DNA of 64,000 nt from contig JASGJI010000019.1 in assembly GCA_049840815.1 (NCBI GenBank), forward strand, positions 1-64,000. The letters are read 5' to 3'. The translations under genes were made by a program, and so were the position numbers. The notes under the pieces are model-generated. The model was not told the origin of the DNA. It searched no databases and was given only the letters and a program-made list of their open reading frames with translations. Numbering within the stretch: position 1 is the stretch's first letter; every line of letters starts with the position of its first letter. This DNA is from JASGDN01 sp049840815. GTDB lineage: Bacteria; Chloroflexota; Chloroflexia; Thermomicrobiales; UBA6265. Positions 51,728 through 60,639 of the stretch are shown piece by piece.

Positions 51728-53158
51728 ATGGCCATACGCACCCAGCCCGTCGAATCCCCCGGCACTCGCGCTGCCTCGTTCGGGGCAACCCCGCCAGCGG
51801 ATACCCACGACGCGATCCCCGATGCGACGCCCGCGGACACCGAGTCCGACCTGCCGCCACCCCACGCCACCCCCGACGCGCGGGATGGCGCCAGCGGCGG
51901 CATCCTCCAGTCGTTTCGCCTCTATCCTGTCTTTCGCCTGCTCATCGCCGGATCGCTGCTCTCCAGTTCCGCCTTCTGGATGTATCAGGTCTCCGTTGGC
52001 TGGCTCGCGCTGGAACTGACGAATTCGGCCATGTTCGTCGGGCTTGCCGGGTTCGCTGGCGGCATCCCCATGCTCGTCCTCTCGATTCCCGCTGGCGTCA
52101 TCATCGACCGCTACGACCGTCGGACCGTCCTGCTCATTGCCCAATCCGTCGTCATGGTCGTCTCAGCGGTCTTCGCCGCGCTCGTCTGGTTCGATCTGAT
52201 CCACCCGTGGTCGATGCTCCTGCTCGTCACGCTGTATGGCACCGTGATGTCGTTCAACTTCCCCACCCGCGCGGCGATGGTCGCCGCCATCGTCCGCCGG
52301 GATGATCTCGCCAACGCCGTCGCCCTCAATGCCGCCACCCAGAACGCCACCCGCGTGATCGGGCCATCGCTCGCCGGCGTCCTCATCGCGCTCACGGGCA
52401 CGGCGGAGACCTTCGTCCTCGCCGCGATCCTCCAGCTGCTCGCCCTGCTCACCACCCGCGCCATGCCATCAATGGCCGCCAGCAAGACCGCCGTCACCAA
52501 CGCGGCGGCGAGGGGCGCCAAGGGCTGGGAGGCGCTCACCGTCGGCCTCCGCATCGTCGCCGCCAGCCCCTACCTCACGGGGCTCATCATCATCTCGCTC
52601 GCCCCCACCATCTTCGTCATGCCCTATATCAACCTCATGCCCGTCTTCGCGCGGGATGTCCTCGGCCTCGGCTCGACGGGCCTCGGCGTCCTGCTCGCCG
52701 CGACCGGCCTCGGGACAGTCGGTGGCGCGCTCTCCGTCGCCCGCTCCTCCCGCATGCAGACCATGCCCGGCATCCAGCTGATGATGGCGATCGGCTTCAC
52801 CATCGGCGTGGTCGGTTTCGTGCTCAGCCGCTCGCTCTGGATGGCCATCCCGCTGCTCTTCGTCGCGGGATGGGCCAGCGCTGCCTTCCTCGCGATCAAC
52901 CAGACCGCTGTCCAGCTCTCCGTGGACGACGACATTCGCGGACGCGTGCTCTCGGTCTCGCTCCTGATCTGGGGCATGCTCCCCATCGGCCAGCTCGCGG
53001 TGGGAACGCTCGCCGGGCGGATCGGCACACCCCAGGCGCTCCTCTTCTCCTGCATCCTCTCCCTGCTCTCGATCGCGCTCATCGCCCAGCGGTATCCGTG
53101 GCTGCGCCGCTCCATGACGGAGGAGGAGCGGGTAGTCGTGGTCTCCATGGTTCGCTGA
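51728..53158 (+). CDS. MFS transporter, MFS_3/EntS-like exporter
   Basis: A 476-residue membrane protein with a ~60-residue acidic/proline-rich cytoplasmic N-terminus and about 12 helices. Landmarks are FRLLIAGSLLSSSAFWMYQVSVGWLALELT in helix 1, IPAGVIIDRYDRRTVLL between helices 2 and 3, NATRVIGPSLAGVLIALTG and the late DDDIRGRVLSVSLLIWGMLPIG. It is the third exporter of this family in the window but more distant than the 828/5862 pair. ATG 51728 follows GAGGA. Confidence 0.85.
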   Translation: MAIRTQPVESPGTRAASFGATPPADTHDAIPDATPADTESDLPPPHATPDARDGASGGILQSFRLYPVFRLLIAGSLLSSSAFWMYQVSVGWLALELTNSAMFVGLAGFAGGIPMLVLSIPAGVIIDRYDRRTVLLIAQSVVMVVSAVFAALVWFDLIHPWSMLLLVTLYGTVMSFNFPTRAAMVAAIVRRDDLANAVALNAATQNATRVIGPSLAGVLIALTGTAETFVLAAILQLLALLTTRAMPSMAASKTAVTNAAARGAKGWEALTVGLRIVAASPYLTGLIIISLAPTIFVMPYINLMPVFARDVLGLGSTGLGVLLAATGLGTVGGALSVARSSRMQTMPGIQLMMAIGFTIGVVGFVLSRSLWMAIPLLFVAGWASAAFLAINQTAVQLSVDDDIRGRVLSVSLLIWGMLPIGQLAVGTLAGRIGTPQALLFSCILSLLSIALIAQRYPWLRRSMTEEERVVVVSMVR

Positions 53159-53562
53159 TCCCGCATTCGGCGGTCCCTGCGAGAACGCGATGATCTCCTC
53201 CGCCCCACGTCGCACGCAGGTATGCATCCAGTTCCACCACCACGGGCCTGCCGGTCGATCACAAGGATCGCCCCTCCCCAGAATGGGTCGCTTGATCGGG
53301 ACCCTTTCGTAATCGGCCTCGATGGCGATTGTGAAAGATGTCACGGATTTGATATTCCCGGGCAGTCCTTCGCATACGCTTGGAACGTGGCGCACCGTAC
53401 TATCCGTGAGTGGAAGCGCATCGGCGAGGACGCCGAACGCGCAGGCCGCATGGAAGGTGGACTCCATCGTGCGGCACCGACATGCATACACAACGGTTCC
53501 ATCCGATCGCCATTCGCGCGTGCGAACCTCGGCAGATCGGACGGTTGCAGGAGGAGCATCTC
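53159..53562. other. non-coding region upstream of the phosphoketolase gene
   Basis: About 404 bp between two plus-strand genes. The section 53320-53400 is slightly AT-richer and is the likely promoter area, but no -35/-10 pair is convincing. I see no repeat or gene here. Confidence 0.35.
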
Positions 53563-56016
53563 ATGGCTCAGCCATTTACGTTTGACCCCGCCATCTCCAG
53601 TGCCGTGACGACGGGATCGGTCGCGATCGAACCGGGCACGGTTCCTCCCGGCGCTCCGCTCGATGCGGAGACGCTCGACCTGATGCAACGCTACTGGGAA
53701 GCGTCCAACTACCTGACCATCGGCCAGATCTACCTGAAGGACAATCCCCTCCTCCGTGAACCGCTGGCCGAGGCCCACATCAAGCCGCGCCTGCTCGGTC
53801 ACTGGGGCACCTCGCCAGGCCTGAACCTGATCTACGTCCACGTCAACCGCCTGATCAAGGAACACGGCATTGATGCCATCTACCTCGCCGGGCCGGGTCA
53901 CGGCGGACCGGCGCTGGTCGCGCAGGTCTACATGGAGGGCACCTACTCCGAGTTCTACCCGGAAATCGGCGAGGACCTCGACGGCATGCGTCGCCTCTTC
54001 CGCCAGTTCTCCGCGCCGGGCGGCATTCCCTCCCACGTCTCCGTCACCACGCCAGGTTCCATCCATGAGGGCGGCGAACTCGGCTACGTGCTCACCCATG
54101 CCTTCGGCGCCGTCTTCGACAATCCGGACCTGATCGCCATCGCGGTGGTCGGCGATGGCGAGGCCGAAACCGGCCCGCTCGCCGCGTCGTGGAAGGGCCC
54201 GTATTACCTGAACCCGGTTCACGATGGCGCCGTCCTCCCCATCCTCCACCTGAACGGCTACAAGATCGCCAACCCGACTGTGCTTGGCCGCTCCTCCGAC
54301 GATGACGTGAAGCACGCCATCGAGAGCCAGGGCTACGAGGTCTTCTTCATCGAAGGCGACGATCCCGCCATCATCCACCAGGCGATGGCCGCCACGCTCG
54401 ACACCTGCTACGCCCGCATCCGCGAGATCCAGGACACCGCCCGCGCCGCCGGTGGCGTCACCGAGCGCCCACGCTGGCCCGCGATCGTCCTCCGCACACC
54501 GAAGGGCTGGACCGGCCCCGAGGTCGTCGATGGCATCCCCGTCTCCGGCACCTTCCGCGCCCATCAGGTGCCGCTGTCCGGCGTCTTCGGCAATCCGGAG
54601 CACCTGCAGATGCTCGACGAGTGGCTGCGCAGCTACCATCCGGAGAAGCACTTCGACGAGAAGGGCGCGCTCATCCCGGAACTGAAGGCGCTCGCCCCCG
54701 AGGGCGACAAGCGCATGGGCGCCATTCCCGCCGCGAACGGCGGCGCGAAGCGTGCGCTCGACCTGCCGGACTTCCGCGACTACGCCGTGGAGATCCCCGC
54801 GCCGGGCGCGATCAACGTCGAGAACACGCATCCGCTGGGCGTCATGCTGCGCGATGTCTACCGCGACAACCCGACCGACTTCCGCGTCTTCTCGCCGGAT
54901 GAGCTCCAGTCGAACCGCCTCGGCGCGATCCTGGAAACCGAGCATCGCTGCTTCGTCGGCCCGGTGATCGACATCGACAGTCGGCTTTCCACCGGTGGCC
55001 GCGTGATGGAGGTGCTCAGCGAGCATCTCTGCGAGGGCTGGCTGGAGGGCTACAACCTCACCGGTCGTCACGGCCTCTACGTCACGTATGAGGCGTTCGC
55101 GATGGTCTCCGCCTCCATGACCATCCAGCATGCGAAGTGGCTCCAGGAAGCGAACCACCTCCCATGGCGCGAGCCGGTGCCATCGCTGAACATCCTGCTC
55201 TCCTCCACCTGCTGGCGAAACGACCACAACGGCTTCAGCCATCAGGGGCCGGGCCTCGTCGATGTCGTGCTCAGCAAGCGTGGCGATGTCTCCCGCATCT
55301 ACCTGCCGCCCGATTCCAACACCCTGCTCTCCGTCGCCGATCACTGCCTGCGCAGTAAGAACTATGTCAACCTCATCGTCTCGGACAAGCAGCCGCACCT
55401 GCAGTACCTGACGATGGACGAGGCAGTCGTTCACTGCACCAATGGCGCGGGAATCTGGGACTGGGCCGGCAACGAGGGCGATCTCCAGCCGGACGTCGTC
55501 ATCGCCTGCGCGGGCGATGTCCCGACCATGGAAGCGCTCGCCGCGTCGCAGTGGTTGCAGGAGCATGTGCCGGACCTGCGCCTCCGCTTCGTGAACGTCG
55601 TGGACCTGATGACGATGTTCGCGCAGGGATCGCACCCGCACGGCATGGGAGAGACCGAGTTCATTGATCTCTTCACGGCGGACAAGCCGGTGGTCTTCGC
55701 CTTCCACGGCTACCAGCGCGCGATTCACCAGCTGGTGCACCGTCGCCCCAACCCGCAGCGCTTCCATGTGAAGGGCTTCCAGGAGCAGGGCACCACCACC
55801 ACCCCATTCAACATGGTGGTGATGAACAGCATGAGCCGCTACCACATCGCCATCGAGGCGATCCGTCGCGCGGACCGCTTCCAGAACATGGCGGACGGGG
55901 TCATCACCGAGCTCCGCACGCTGATCCAGCAGGCCACGCAGTACGCCTACGATCACCTGCAGGACCCGCCGGAGATCGCGGACTGGACCTGGAGCAAGCC
56001 GGGCACGGACGCCTGA
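53563..56016 (+). CDS. xfp: xylulose-5-phosphate/fructose-6-phosphate phosphoketolase
   Basis: An 817-residue thiamine-diphosphate enzyme that splits xylulose 5-phosphate (or fructose 6-phosphate) with phosphate into acetyl phosphate and glyceraldehyde 3-phosphate (or erythrose 4-phosphate). The family signatures are present: LLGHWGTSPGLN with His80, YLAGPGHGGPA (108-117), the ThDP/metal motif GDGEAETGP (197-205) and the late SSTCWRNDHNGFSHQGPG and WLEGYNLTGRHG. Length is normal. ATG 53563 is preceded by GGAGGAG. No transaldolase, acetate kinase or phosphotransacetylase gene is beside it, so it stands alone, ending in a good hairpin. Confidence 0.96.
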   Translation: MAQPFTFDPAISSAVTTGSVAIEPGTVPPGAPLDAETLDLMQRYWEASNYLTIGQIYLKDNPLLREPLAEAHIKPRLLGHWGTSPGLNLIYVHVNRLIKEHGIDAIYLAGPGHGGPALVAQVYMEGTYSEFYPEIGEDLDGMRRLFRQFSAPGGIPSHVSVTTPGSIHEGGELGYVLTHAFGAVFDNPDLIAIAVVGDGEAETGPLAASWKGPYYLNPVHDGAVLPILHLNGYKIANPTVLGRSSDDDVKHAIESQGYEVFFIEGDDPAIIHQAMAATLDTCYARIREIQDTARAAGGVTERPRWPAIVLRTPKGWTGPEVVDGIPVSGTFRAHQVPLSGVFGNPEHLQMLDEWLRSYHPEKHFDEKGALIPELKALAPEGDKRMGAIPAANGGAKRALDLPDFRDYAVEIPAPGAINVENTHPLGVMLRDVYRDNPTDFRVFSPDELQSNRLGAILETEHRCFVGPVIDIDSRLSTGGRVMEVLSEHLCEGWLEGYNLTGRHGLYVTYEAFAMVSASMTIQHAKWLQEANHLPWREPVPSLNILLSSTCWRNDHNGFSHQGPGLVDVVLSKRGDVSRIYLPPDSNTLLSVADHCLRSKNYVNLIVSDKQPHLQYLTMDEAVVHCTNGAGIWDWAGNEGDLQPDVVIACAGDVPTMEALAASQWLQEHVPDLRLRFVNVVDLMTMFAQGSHPHGMGETEFIDLFTADKPVVFAFHGYQRAIHQLVHRRPNPQRFHVKGFQEQGTTTTPFNMVVMNSMSRYHIAIEAIRRADRFQNMADGVITELRTLIQQATQYAYDHLQDPPEIADWTWSKPGTDA

Positions 56017-56040
56017 TTGCCGTCAGGCTGAACCGCACGA

Positions 56041-56067
56041 CAGGCCGGAGCGCAATGCTCCGGCCTG
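56041..56067. terminator. hairpin between phosphoketolase and the convergent propeller gene
   Basis: A perfect 11-bp stem CAGGCCGGAGC (56041-56051) with 56057-56067 and a 5-nt loop, 24 bp after the phosphoketolase stop. It can serve both converging transcripts. Confidence 0.7.
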
Positions 56068-56093
56068 TTGCGTGTCACTACGGTGTCGGGCGA

Positions 56094-58685
56094 TCAGGGA
56101 GCGGGCGTCGCCACCGGCGTGGCGACCGACGGCTCGCCCGTGCCATCGAGCGAGAACCGCAGGACCCGGTTCGCACCCACCCCCGTATGTTCGTAATAGG
56201 TCCCTGGCGAACTGATGGTCGTCGTGATCGTCAGGGTACCGTCCGGCGCAAACCCGACCCCCTCGACCGTGCCGAGCGGCCCGATGCCCGGCAGTTCATC
56301 GAACGCCGCGAGGACCGAACCATCGGGCCGGAAGACCACGATCTGGGCCGGGTTCACCGAGGCTTCCCAGAGGTTCCCCGCCGGATCGACGGTCATGGAG
56401 TAGACCACCGCCGGACCGCCATCCGGTTGTTTCAGCACGCCAAGGAGCGTGCCGTCCGCGCTGAAGTGCTGGACGCGCCGGTTCGTTTCCTCGGAGATGT
56501 AGAGGCTCCCGTCCGGCGCGATGGTGATCGCGGAGGGCAAGGCGAATTCCCCGGGGTCCGATCCGTACTCGCCCCAGACATCGAGCAGCGTGCCATCGAG
56601 GTCGAAGACCTGGACCCGGCTATTCAAGTAATCGGCGACATAGATCCGCTGGTTGACGCGATCGACGGCGCCAGACGGGATATTGAACTGTCCCGGTTCG
56701 CTCCCAAACGATCCCCACGTCTTGATAAAGGTCCGATTCGGGTCGAACTTCTGGATGCGATGGTTCAGCCCGTCGAAGACGTAGTAGTTGCCATCGGCAT
56801 CGACATCGATCAATCCCAGCCCGTTCGTTGGGCTAACGAACCGGAACTCGCTTGGTTCGCTGCCGGGCGTGCCCCACCGTCCGAGATACTTGCCATCCGG
56901 ACCGAACATGACGAAGTCGCTTGCCTCGATTTCGACCACATAGGTGATGCCGTGGGCATCAACCAACGGACTATAAAGGTCGTTCGACAGCTTCGCCTCG
57001 GGACCGGACTGCCAGAGCAGGGTCATAGCCGCCGGGTCGAATGCCGCCGCCGGGGATGCCGCCGGGCTGGCGGACGCGACGGAGACTGGCGTGCCAGCCG
57101 CAGGCTGTTCCTTGGCTGCCAACGAAACCATGCCCGATCCGCCAATCGCGTAGAGCGTTCCGGCCGCCGTGCCCACGTAGGCAATGCCGCCGCTCATCGT
57201 CGGGCCGGTCTGCACACCCTGATCGAGTTGCATTCGCCACTGCTCGGCCCCGGATGCCGCGTCGAGCGCGACGAACCGGCCATTCGTGCCTGCCGCGTAG
57301 ACCGTCTCACCGACCAGGGCGGGGGCGGCATTGACCCGGCTCCCCATCGCGTACATCCAGCGTTGCTCGCCCGTCTGGCGATCGAAGGCATGGATGGCAT
57401 CATTGTCCCCTGCGCTATTCGGGTGATTGGCATTGATATAGATCGTCGATGCGCCAATGCTCGCCAGGCCGAAGCCCTCACCCGCCGCCCCGTCGACGCT
57501 CCACTGGAGGCTGCCGGTCTTCGCGTCGAAGGCGAGCATCTGGCCGAAGCCATCCGCTGTTTCGGGGTTGTTCGTGCCGAGGAAGAGTTGCCCGCCCTCG
57601 GCCGCCATCGTGTTGATGGTGATCTCGGCTTCGGGATGGCCCAGCGTGGAGGTCCAAACCTCGCTGCCGTCGCTGGCATCGAGAGCATGCACCACATTGT
57701 CGTGGGTGCCGACGTAGACGAGGCCATCGGCCACCGTGGCGGACTTCCAGGCGGGGGCATTGAGGGTCGCGGTCCAGATTGTGGCCCCCGTCCCGGCATC
57801 CAGCGCATAGAAGGCACCGGTCGTATCTTCCATGTAGACCACGCCATCGAGCACCAACGGGTTTCCGGGACGCATGCCCGGCATGGACCAGCGTTCGGCC
57901 CCCGTTGTGGCGTCGAGGGCAAGCAGGAGCCCGTCGCCATCCACCGCGTAGACGAGGCCGCCAACCGCCGCCGGGGACGATCCGACTGGAGCCTTGGAAG
58001 CATAGGTCCAGCGGATGGCGCCGGTCTGGCTGTCCACCGCCAGCACCCCGGCATTGCCCGCGCCGACGTAGAGGACGCCATTCAGCAGGGCCGGGGCGCT
58101 GCCGATGCTGTCGCCGAGCTGGGTCTGCCAGAGGATGGTTGGCTCGCCGTCGAGTTCCGGACCGGGGAAGACACCGGTGCGGGCCGCGTTCCCGCGATAC
58201 ATCGGGACGTCGGGCGAGGCGTTCACGGTCGGGGTCGCGACCGGGGGCGTGGCGATCTGCTGGTTCCCGTCGTGCCGGGTGAAGAGCCAGATGCCGGATG
58301 CGGTCAGGAAGGCGAGCAGGAGGACAAGCGCGACCCGCAGGGCCACGCTGCCCCAGTGCCGGATCGGGATGCGATGCGGCTGGCCGGAACGTGGTCGCGT
58401 GGGCGGCGCTGGCCGGGCACCACGCGCCGGAAGGGCGGGTGCCGAAAGGGTTGGTGTCATGGAGGTGGTCTCCTCATACGTGGCAAGGAGCGACTGCAGC
58501 AGGTCGTCCTGATAGGACTTCGGCTGCGCGGCTGCCGCCTTGCTCTGGATGGCACGGACAACCTGGGCGAGATCGGCGGGAGCGTCGGCTGGCGGGACGG
58601 GTTGCGCGGGGTGGTGCCCCACCACATCGTCCCAGTAATCGAGCAGCGCCCGCTCTTCGCGGCGTGGAGCATGCAGCCAGCTCAT
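56094..58685 (-). CDS. one-TM protein with extracytoplasmic PQQ and NHL beta-propellers (putative sigma-linked regulator)
   Basis: An 863-residue protein. Residues 1-113 are cytoplasmic and start with a helical segment (SWLHAPRREERALLDYWDDVV) followed by a Pro/Ala-rich linker; one transmembrane helix lies at about 114-135. Outside are a PQQ-type propeller (about 160-540) with repeated LYVGAGNAGVLAVDSQTGAIRW-like blades, a Ser/Pro linker and an NHL-type propeller (about 570-845) with repeats such as FDPNRTFIKTWGSFGSEPGQFNIP. No PQQ enzyme residues are evident, so it may bind a polymer or protein. Its start overlaps the sigma stop as ATGA, suggesting an anti-sigma or sigma-tethered sensor role, though no zinc-binding anti-sigma HxxxCxxC motif is present. 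Confidence 0.82.
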   Translation of the reverse strand: MSWLHAPRREERALLDYWDDVVGHHPAQPVPPADAPADLAQVVRAIQSKAAAAQPKSYQDDLLQSLLATYEETTSMTPTLSAPALPARGARPAPPTRPRSGQPHRIPIRHWGSVALRVALVLLLAFLTASGIWLFTRHDGNQQIATPPVATPTVNASPDVPMYRGNAARTGVFPGPELDGEPTILWQTQLGDSIGSAPALLNGVLYVGAGNAGVLAVDSQTGAIRWTYASKAPVGSSPAAVGGLVYAVDGDGLLLALDATTGAERWSMPGMRPGNPLVLDGVVYMEDTTGAFYALDAGTGATIWTATLNAPAWKSATVADGLVYVGTHDNVVHALDASDGSEVWTSTLGHPEAEITINTMAAEGGQLFLGTNNPETADGFGQMLAFDAKTGSLQWSVDGAAGEGFGLASIGASTIYINANHPNSAGDNDAIHAFDRQTGEQRWMYAMGSRVNAAPALVGETVYAAGTNGRFVALDAASGAEQWRMQLDQGVQTGPTMSGGIAYVGTAAGTLYAIGGSGMVSLAAKEQPAAGTPVSVASASPAASPAAAFDPAAMTLLWQSGPEAKLSNDLYSPLVDAHGITYVVEIEASDFVMFGPDGKYLGRWGTPGSEPSEFRFVSPTNGLGLIDVDADGNYYVFDGLNHRIQKFDPNRTFIKTWGSFGSEPGQFNIPSGAVDRVNQRIYVADYLNSRVQVFDLDGTLLDVWGEYGSDPGEFALPSAITIAPDGSLYISEETNRRVQHFSADGTLLGVLKQPDGGPAVVYSMTVDPAGNLWEASVNPAQIVVFRPDGSVLAAFDELPGIGPLGTVEGVGFAPDGTLTITTTISSPGTYYEHTGVGANRVLRFSLDGTGEPSVATPVATPAP

Positions 58686-59293
58686 CGCGCTCCCTCCTTC
58701 ATCCGGGACGCCTCGATGAGGCCCCGGAGGCGGCGCAGCGCGCGGTGCTGGGTCGTTCCCACCCACGACCGGCTCCGGCCCAGGACATCCTGGATCTCCT
58801 GGGCGGTGAGTCCGGCGATCCGCAGTTCGACGATGCGTTGCTGGTCAGGCGGCAAGTACTGGAGCAGGGTTCGGAGTTCGGCCGATTCCCCCTGGAGCAT
58901 CGCGTGCTCCTCGGGCGAGAGATCGGTGCTGGCCAACGGCCCGGCGTCCTCGATCGGCATGTGCCCGGCGTGTTGGCGGAAGCAGTTGATGACTTCGTTA
59001 TGCGCGATGGTGAACAGCCAGGGCGCGACGTGGGCAACCGGCTTGCGCCGGAGGCCTTCCAGCGCTTTCAGGAAAACCTGGCTCGTCACATCCTGGGCGA
59101 GGGTCTCGTTCCGCAATCGAGCGCTGCAGTACTGATCGATGCGGACGACATAGCGTCGGTAGAGTTCGGCAAACGCAGCGGGATCGGTGGCCACCCGGGC
59201 GGCAAGGAGCGCGTCGGGTTCCTCGCTGACCACCGAGAGGTCCGGGACAGAGCGTCTTCGGTTGGAAGATGTGTCGTTCGTGCCCACGGACAT
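58682..59293 (-). CDS. ECF-family RNA polymerase sigma factor
   Basis: A 203-residue sigma factor. Region 2 is visible as AAFAELYRRYVVRIDQYCSARL...AQDVTSQVFLKALEG, with APWLFTIAHNEVINCFR at the -10-recognition end; region 4 has LPPDQQRIVELRIAGLTAQEIQDVLGRSRSWVGTTQHRALRRLR. It should direct RNA polymerase to a small stress regulon. ATG 59293 is chosen because GGGGA lies upstream; a GTG at 59302 has none. The stop overlaps the next gene's start by 4 bp. A 355-bp divergent gap separates it from the DoxX gene. Confidence 0.9.
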   Translation of the reverse strand: MSVGTNDTSSNRRRSVPDLSVVSEEPDALLAARVATDPAAFAELYRRYVVRIDQYCSARLRNETLAQDVTSQVFLKALEGLRRKPVAHVAPWLFTIAHNEVINCFRQHAGHMPIEDAGPLASTDLSPEEHAMLQGESAELRTLLQYLPPDQQRIVELRIAGLTAQEIQDVLGRSRSWVGTTQHRALRRLRGLIEASRMKEGAR

Positions 59294-59380
59294 GTTCCCC
59301 ACTCATGGGATATAACGGAGTTTGCCCGGTTTTTTTTACACATCAGCCTGTCCGAATTTTCTGGAACGCCAATCGTTGGG

Positions 59381-59412
59381 AGTCAGCCGTGCCGCCTGCG
59401 GCACGGCTGACT
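59381..59412. repeat. 15-bp perfect palindrome in the sigma/DoxX divergent region
   Basis: AGTCAGCCGTGCCGC (59381-59395) and its complement (59398-59412) separated by two bases. It sits between divergent genes, so it is not an obvious terminator for either; it could be an operator. The 59294-59648 region has no gene. Confidence 0.6.
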
Positions 59413-59475
59413 GGGCGGCTGCCAGCCCAAAGCCGTCGTGGCAATCCACCGTTCCGGCTGACACGGAATTGTCAC

Positions 59476-59495
59476 GGTCCGTGAAGGTCCGTGAA
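59476..59495 (+). repeat. tandem 10-bp direct repeat upstream of DoxX gene
   Basis: GGTCCGTGAA occurs twice back to back (59476-59485, 59486-59495), 154 bp before the DoxX start. The one-helical-turn period would suit cooperative binding of a regulator. No function can be assigned. Confidence 0.45.
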
Positions 59496-59648
59496 TGCCC
59501 TCGTCACGGCTCTTCGGGCATCATCATCTCAACAGGAAACGAGGCCCCCGGATCGGAACACCGGACCTCGCATCCGGGGGGAGGAACCACACGGAACCAT
59601 GGATCACGGACACCAGGTCGCGCAGATCGTTCAACGAGGAGCGTTGAG

Positions 59649-60479
59649 ATGACCAGTCACATCACCAAGCAACGGATCTACGTCTTTACCGGAATCGCCG
59701 CAATCCTTTACATCGCGCTCGGCCTCATCTTCGCCGACAAGTTCTTCACCGGCACCTTCTTCGACAGCGAGGCTATCTTCGGCACAACCTGGCTCAGCTG
59801 GGCCATCCTGCTCTTCATCATCGGCGCTGGCGTCTATCAGGCCAACCAGATCCCCGCTGAAGGCGTCGAGATCAAGCAGACGCCAGATACCACCGCGGGC
59901 CAGGTTGATGACCCGGCATGGTGGAAGCTCCTGCTCGGCAACACCTACTACGCGCTTCTCTGGCTCCCGATTCGCTTCTTCGTCGCGCAGGAATGGCTCG
60001 GAGCTGGCGAGCACAAGGTTCGCGGCACCGGCTGGATGGATGGCGGCGCGGCACTGAAGGGCTACTGGACCAACGCCATCACGGTCAACCCGGAGACGGG
60101 CAAGGGTCCCATCACCTACGACTGGTTCCGCGACTTCATCACCTACATGCTCAACCACGAGTGGTACACCTGGTTCGCCAAGCTGGTCGCCGTCGGTGAG
60201 GTGCTCGTCGGTCTCGGTCTTCTCTTCGGAGCACTGGTCGGTATCGCCGCCTTCTTCGGCACGGTCCTCAACTTCAACTTCATGATGGCAGGCACCGTCA
60301 GCTCGAACCCGGTTCTCTTCGGACTCACTGTCTTCCTGGTCCTCGGTTGGAAGGTCGCTGGCTACTTCGGACTCGATCGAGTCCTCCTCCCGGCGCTCGG
60401 CACACCCTGGAAGGCTGGCAATATCGTTCATCACTCGGACACCCCCAACGGCGCCCGCCCAACACACCGAACAGCCTGA
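59649..60479 (+). CDS. DoxX/DoxD-like membrane protein
   Basis: A 276-residue membrane protein starting at ATG 59649 with GAGGAG upstream. It has an N-terminal helix pair (YVFTGIAAILYIALGLIFA and LSWAILLFIIGAGVYQA), then a DoxX-type segment: LLWLPIRFFVAQEWLGAGEHKVRGTGWMDGGAALKGYW, FAKLVAVGEVLVGLGLLFGALVGIAAFFGTVLNFNFMMAGTVSSNP and a final helix. DoxX-family proteins act in quinone-linked thiol or thiosulfate oxidation and oxidative-stress membrane complexes. It precedes a universal stress protein and a kinase/regulator pair on the same strand, with a hairpin after it. Confidence 0.82.
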   Translation: MTSHITKQRIYVFTGIAAILYIALGLIFADKFFTGTFFDSEAIFGTTWLSWAILLFIIGAGVYQANQIPAEGVEIKQTPDTTAGQVDDPAWWKLLLGNTYYALLWLPIRFFVAQEWLGAGEHKVRGTGWMDGGAALKGYWTNAITVNPETGKGPITYDWFRDFITYMLNHEWYTWFAKLVAVGEVLVGLGLLFGALVGIAAFFGTVLNFNFMMAGTVSSNPVLFGLTVFLVLGWKVAGYFGLDRVLLPALGTPWKAGNIVHHSDTPNGARPTHRTA

Positions 60480-60506
60480 TCCAGAGCAGGCAGCAGGATT
60501 CTGACA

Positions 60507-60535
60507 GAGGTGGGAGTCACATCGACTCCCACCTC
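60507..60535 (+). terminator. hairpin after the DoxX-like gene
   Basis: A perfect 12-bp stem (60507-60518 with 60524-60535) with a 5-nt loop, 27 bp after the stop. It lacks a T run. Confidence 0.65.
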
Positions 60536-60639
60536 CACGTTCACCAGGCACCATCGCGTCGACGCCACACCTCCCGCATTCAGCCGTCATCGACCGGACC
60601 CGACGGGGCGCCAGAGCGTCACAGAGAAAGGGAACTCCG

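Noticed and set aside
53341..55956. A very long open frame antisense to the phosphoketolase gene
   Set aside because: It mirrors the codon pattern of the plus-strand gene, has no family motif and no ribosome binding site; it is a GC-rich shadow.
56094..58685. Reading the PQQ-propeller protein as a quinoprotein dehydrogenase
   Set aside because: It lacks the expected catalytic Asp/Asn and disulfide ring environment, has a cytoplasmic domain and a sigma-factor partner, and a second propeller of NHL type.
56055..59135. A ~1000-codon plus-strand frame opposite the propeller and sigma genes
   Set aside because: Arg/Gly/Asp/His-rich composition without hydrophobic core or motifs, and it spans two well-supported minus-strand genes.
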